A stretch of 64,000 bases of DNA, taken from Enterobacteriaceae bacterium RIT693. Its GTDB lineage: Bacteria; Pseudomonadota; Gammaproteobacteria; Enterobacterales; Enterobacteriaceae. Each line of letters starts with the position of its first letter. The first letter of the stretch is position 1. The position numbers and the translations under genes are program-made. Shown here in pieces: positions 63,673 to 64,000 of the stretch. The notes under the pieces are model-generated. The model searched no databases. It saw only the letters and a list, made by a program, of their open reading frames with translations, and was not told the origin of the DNA. Where the stretch lies: the NCBI GenBank assembly GCA_009668225.1, contig WJYK01000001.1:124001-188000 (forward strand), in the 5' to 3' direction.

Positions 63673-63712
63673 AATTCACAACCTCTTCACTAAATAAGAA
63701 AATTAAAAGAGT

Positions 63713-63734
63713 ATTGTGGTAAAAACCCCACAAT
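63713..63734. promoter_or_regulatory. Candidate operator upstream of the SIS gene
   Basis: ATTGTGG-N8-CCACAAT is a perfect 7-bp inverted repeat, 27 bases before the SIS-gene start codon. Its position downstream of the CRP site and upstream of the ribosome-binding site fits binding by the divergently encoded DeoR-type repressor. Confidence 0.45.
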
Positions 63735-63760
63735 CAGCATCATTAGTTTAAGGAAACAAC

Positions 63761-64000
63761 GTGAATAATAAAACCGACACCATGCAAGAATTAATTAGCA
63801 GAGGCCGTAACGTATTACATGAAGAGGCGAAAGCAATAATTAGCGCAACCGCTAATATTAATGAAGGATTCGCTCGCGCAATTAAATTAATATTAAATTC
63901 ATCGGGCAAGGTCATCGTCAGTGCGATAGGAAAGCCGGGCTATATTGCGCATAAAATTTCGGCCACGCTCTCCAGCACCGGAACGCCATCGTTTTTCCTG
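63761..64000 (+). CDS. SIS-domain sugar-phosphate isomerase, KpsF/GutQ-like (3' end off the window)
   Basis: First 80 residues of a SIS-domain protein, opening with a GTG preceded by AAGGAAA. Residues about 50-79 (GKVIVSAIGKPGYIAHKISA) align with the nucleotide-like sugar-phosphate pocket of D-arabinose 5-phosphate isomerases. In KpsF, KdsD and GutQ the motif reads GxGKSG; here the serine is proline (GKPG), with the lysine kept. The rest, including any CBS domains, is outside. The region is A+T-rich compared with the core genes. Likely to interconvert an aldose and ketose phosphate; substrate unknown. Confidence 0.75.
   Translation, partial: MNNKTDTMQELISRGRNVLHEEAKAIISATANINEGFARAIKLILNSSGKVIVSAIGKPGYIAHKISATLSSTGTPSFFL

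Overview
The window is a chromosomal segment of a member of the Enterobacteriaceae. From the left edge to about 58.9 kb, gene content and order match, in reverse orientation, the Escherichia coli region running from ihfB-rpsA to artPIQM. The proteins have nearly the same lengths as their E. coli counterparts. Several E. coli neighbours are missing: ycaL between aroA and cmk, ycaC/ycaM/ycaK around ycaD, the tRNA gene serW between infA and clpA, and artJ after artM. A DoxX-family gene sits between hcr and poxB. This points to a relative of Escherichia/Salmonella rather than E. coli itself; the genus cannot be decided from this sequence alone.

Layout. 1-6.4 kb, minus strand: ihfB, rpsA, cmk, aroA, serC, ycaP (DNA architecture, translation, CMP kinase, shikimate and serine/B6 pathways). 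6.5-12.8 kb, plus strand: ycaO, focA, pflB, pflA (anaerobic pyruvate-formate lyase and formate channel, with an FNR/IHF promoter region). 12.8-26.8 kb, minus strand: a LysR regulator, ycaD, dmsCBA (DMSO reductase, with an FNR-type promoter), serS, rarA, lolA, ftsK; then lrp. 27.9-33.8 kb, plus strand: trxB, cydD, cydC, an ERIC repeat, aat, infA. 33.9-40.2 kb: clpA and clpS (minus), cspD (plus), macB and macA (minus). 40.4-48.5 kb: ybjX (plus), ybjD (minus), aqpZ, lysO, hcp, hcr (plus), DoxX gene (minus). 48.7-58.9 kb: poxB, ltaE, ybjT, ybjS (plus), amiD and ybjQ (minus), ybjP, artP, artI, artQ, artM (plus).

The last 5 kb (58,977-64,000) is accessory. A minus-strand operon encodes a DeoR-type repressor, a DUF1537 acid-sugar kinase, a PdxA2-type dehydrogenase and a GntP-family permease. 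A divergent SIS-domain gene (KpsF/GutQ-like) is cut by the window edge. A perfect CRP site and a second inverted repeat lie between the two units. The expected chemistry is uptake of a four-carbon sugar acid, 4-phosphorylation, and oxidation with decarboxylation to dihydroxyacetone phosphate. The SIS protein is not needed for that route, so the locus may handle an additional or different substrate. This is the most interesting part of the window.

Several regulatory sites can be read directly: FNR-like sites at focA, dmsA and hcp, an IHF site upstream of focA, an NsrR operator at hcp, a PhoP-box direct repeat between macA and ybjX, and many intrinsic terminators. No rRNA, tRNA, insertion sequence, prophage or CRISPR array was found.
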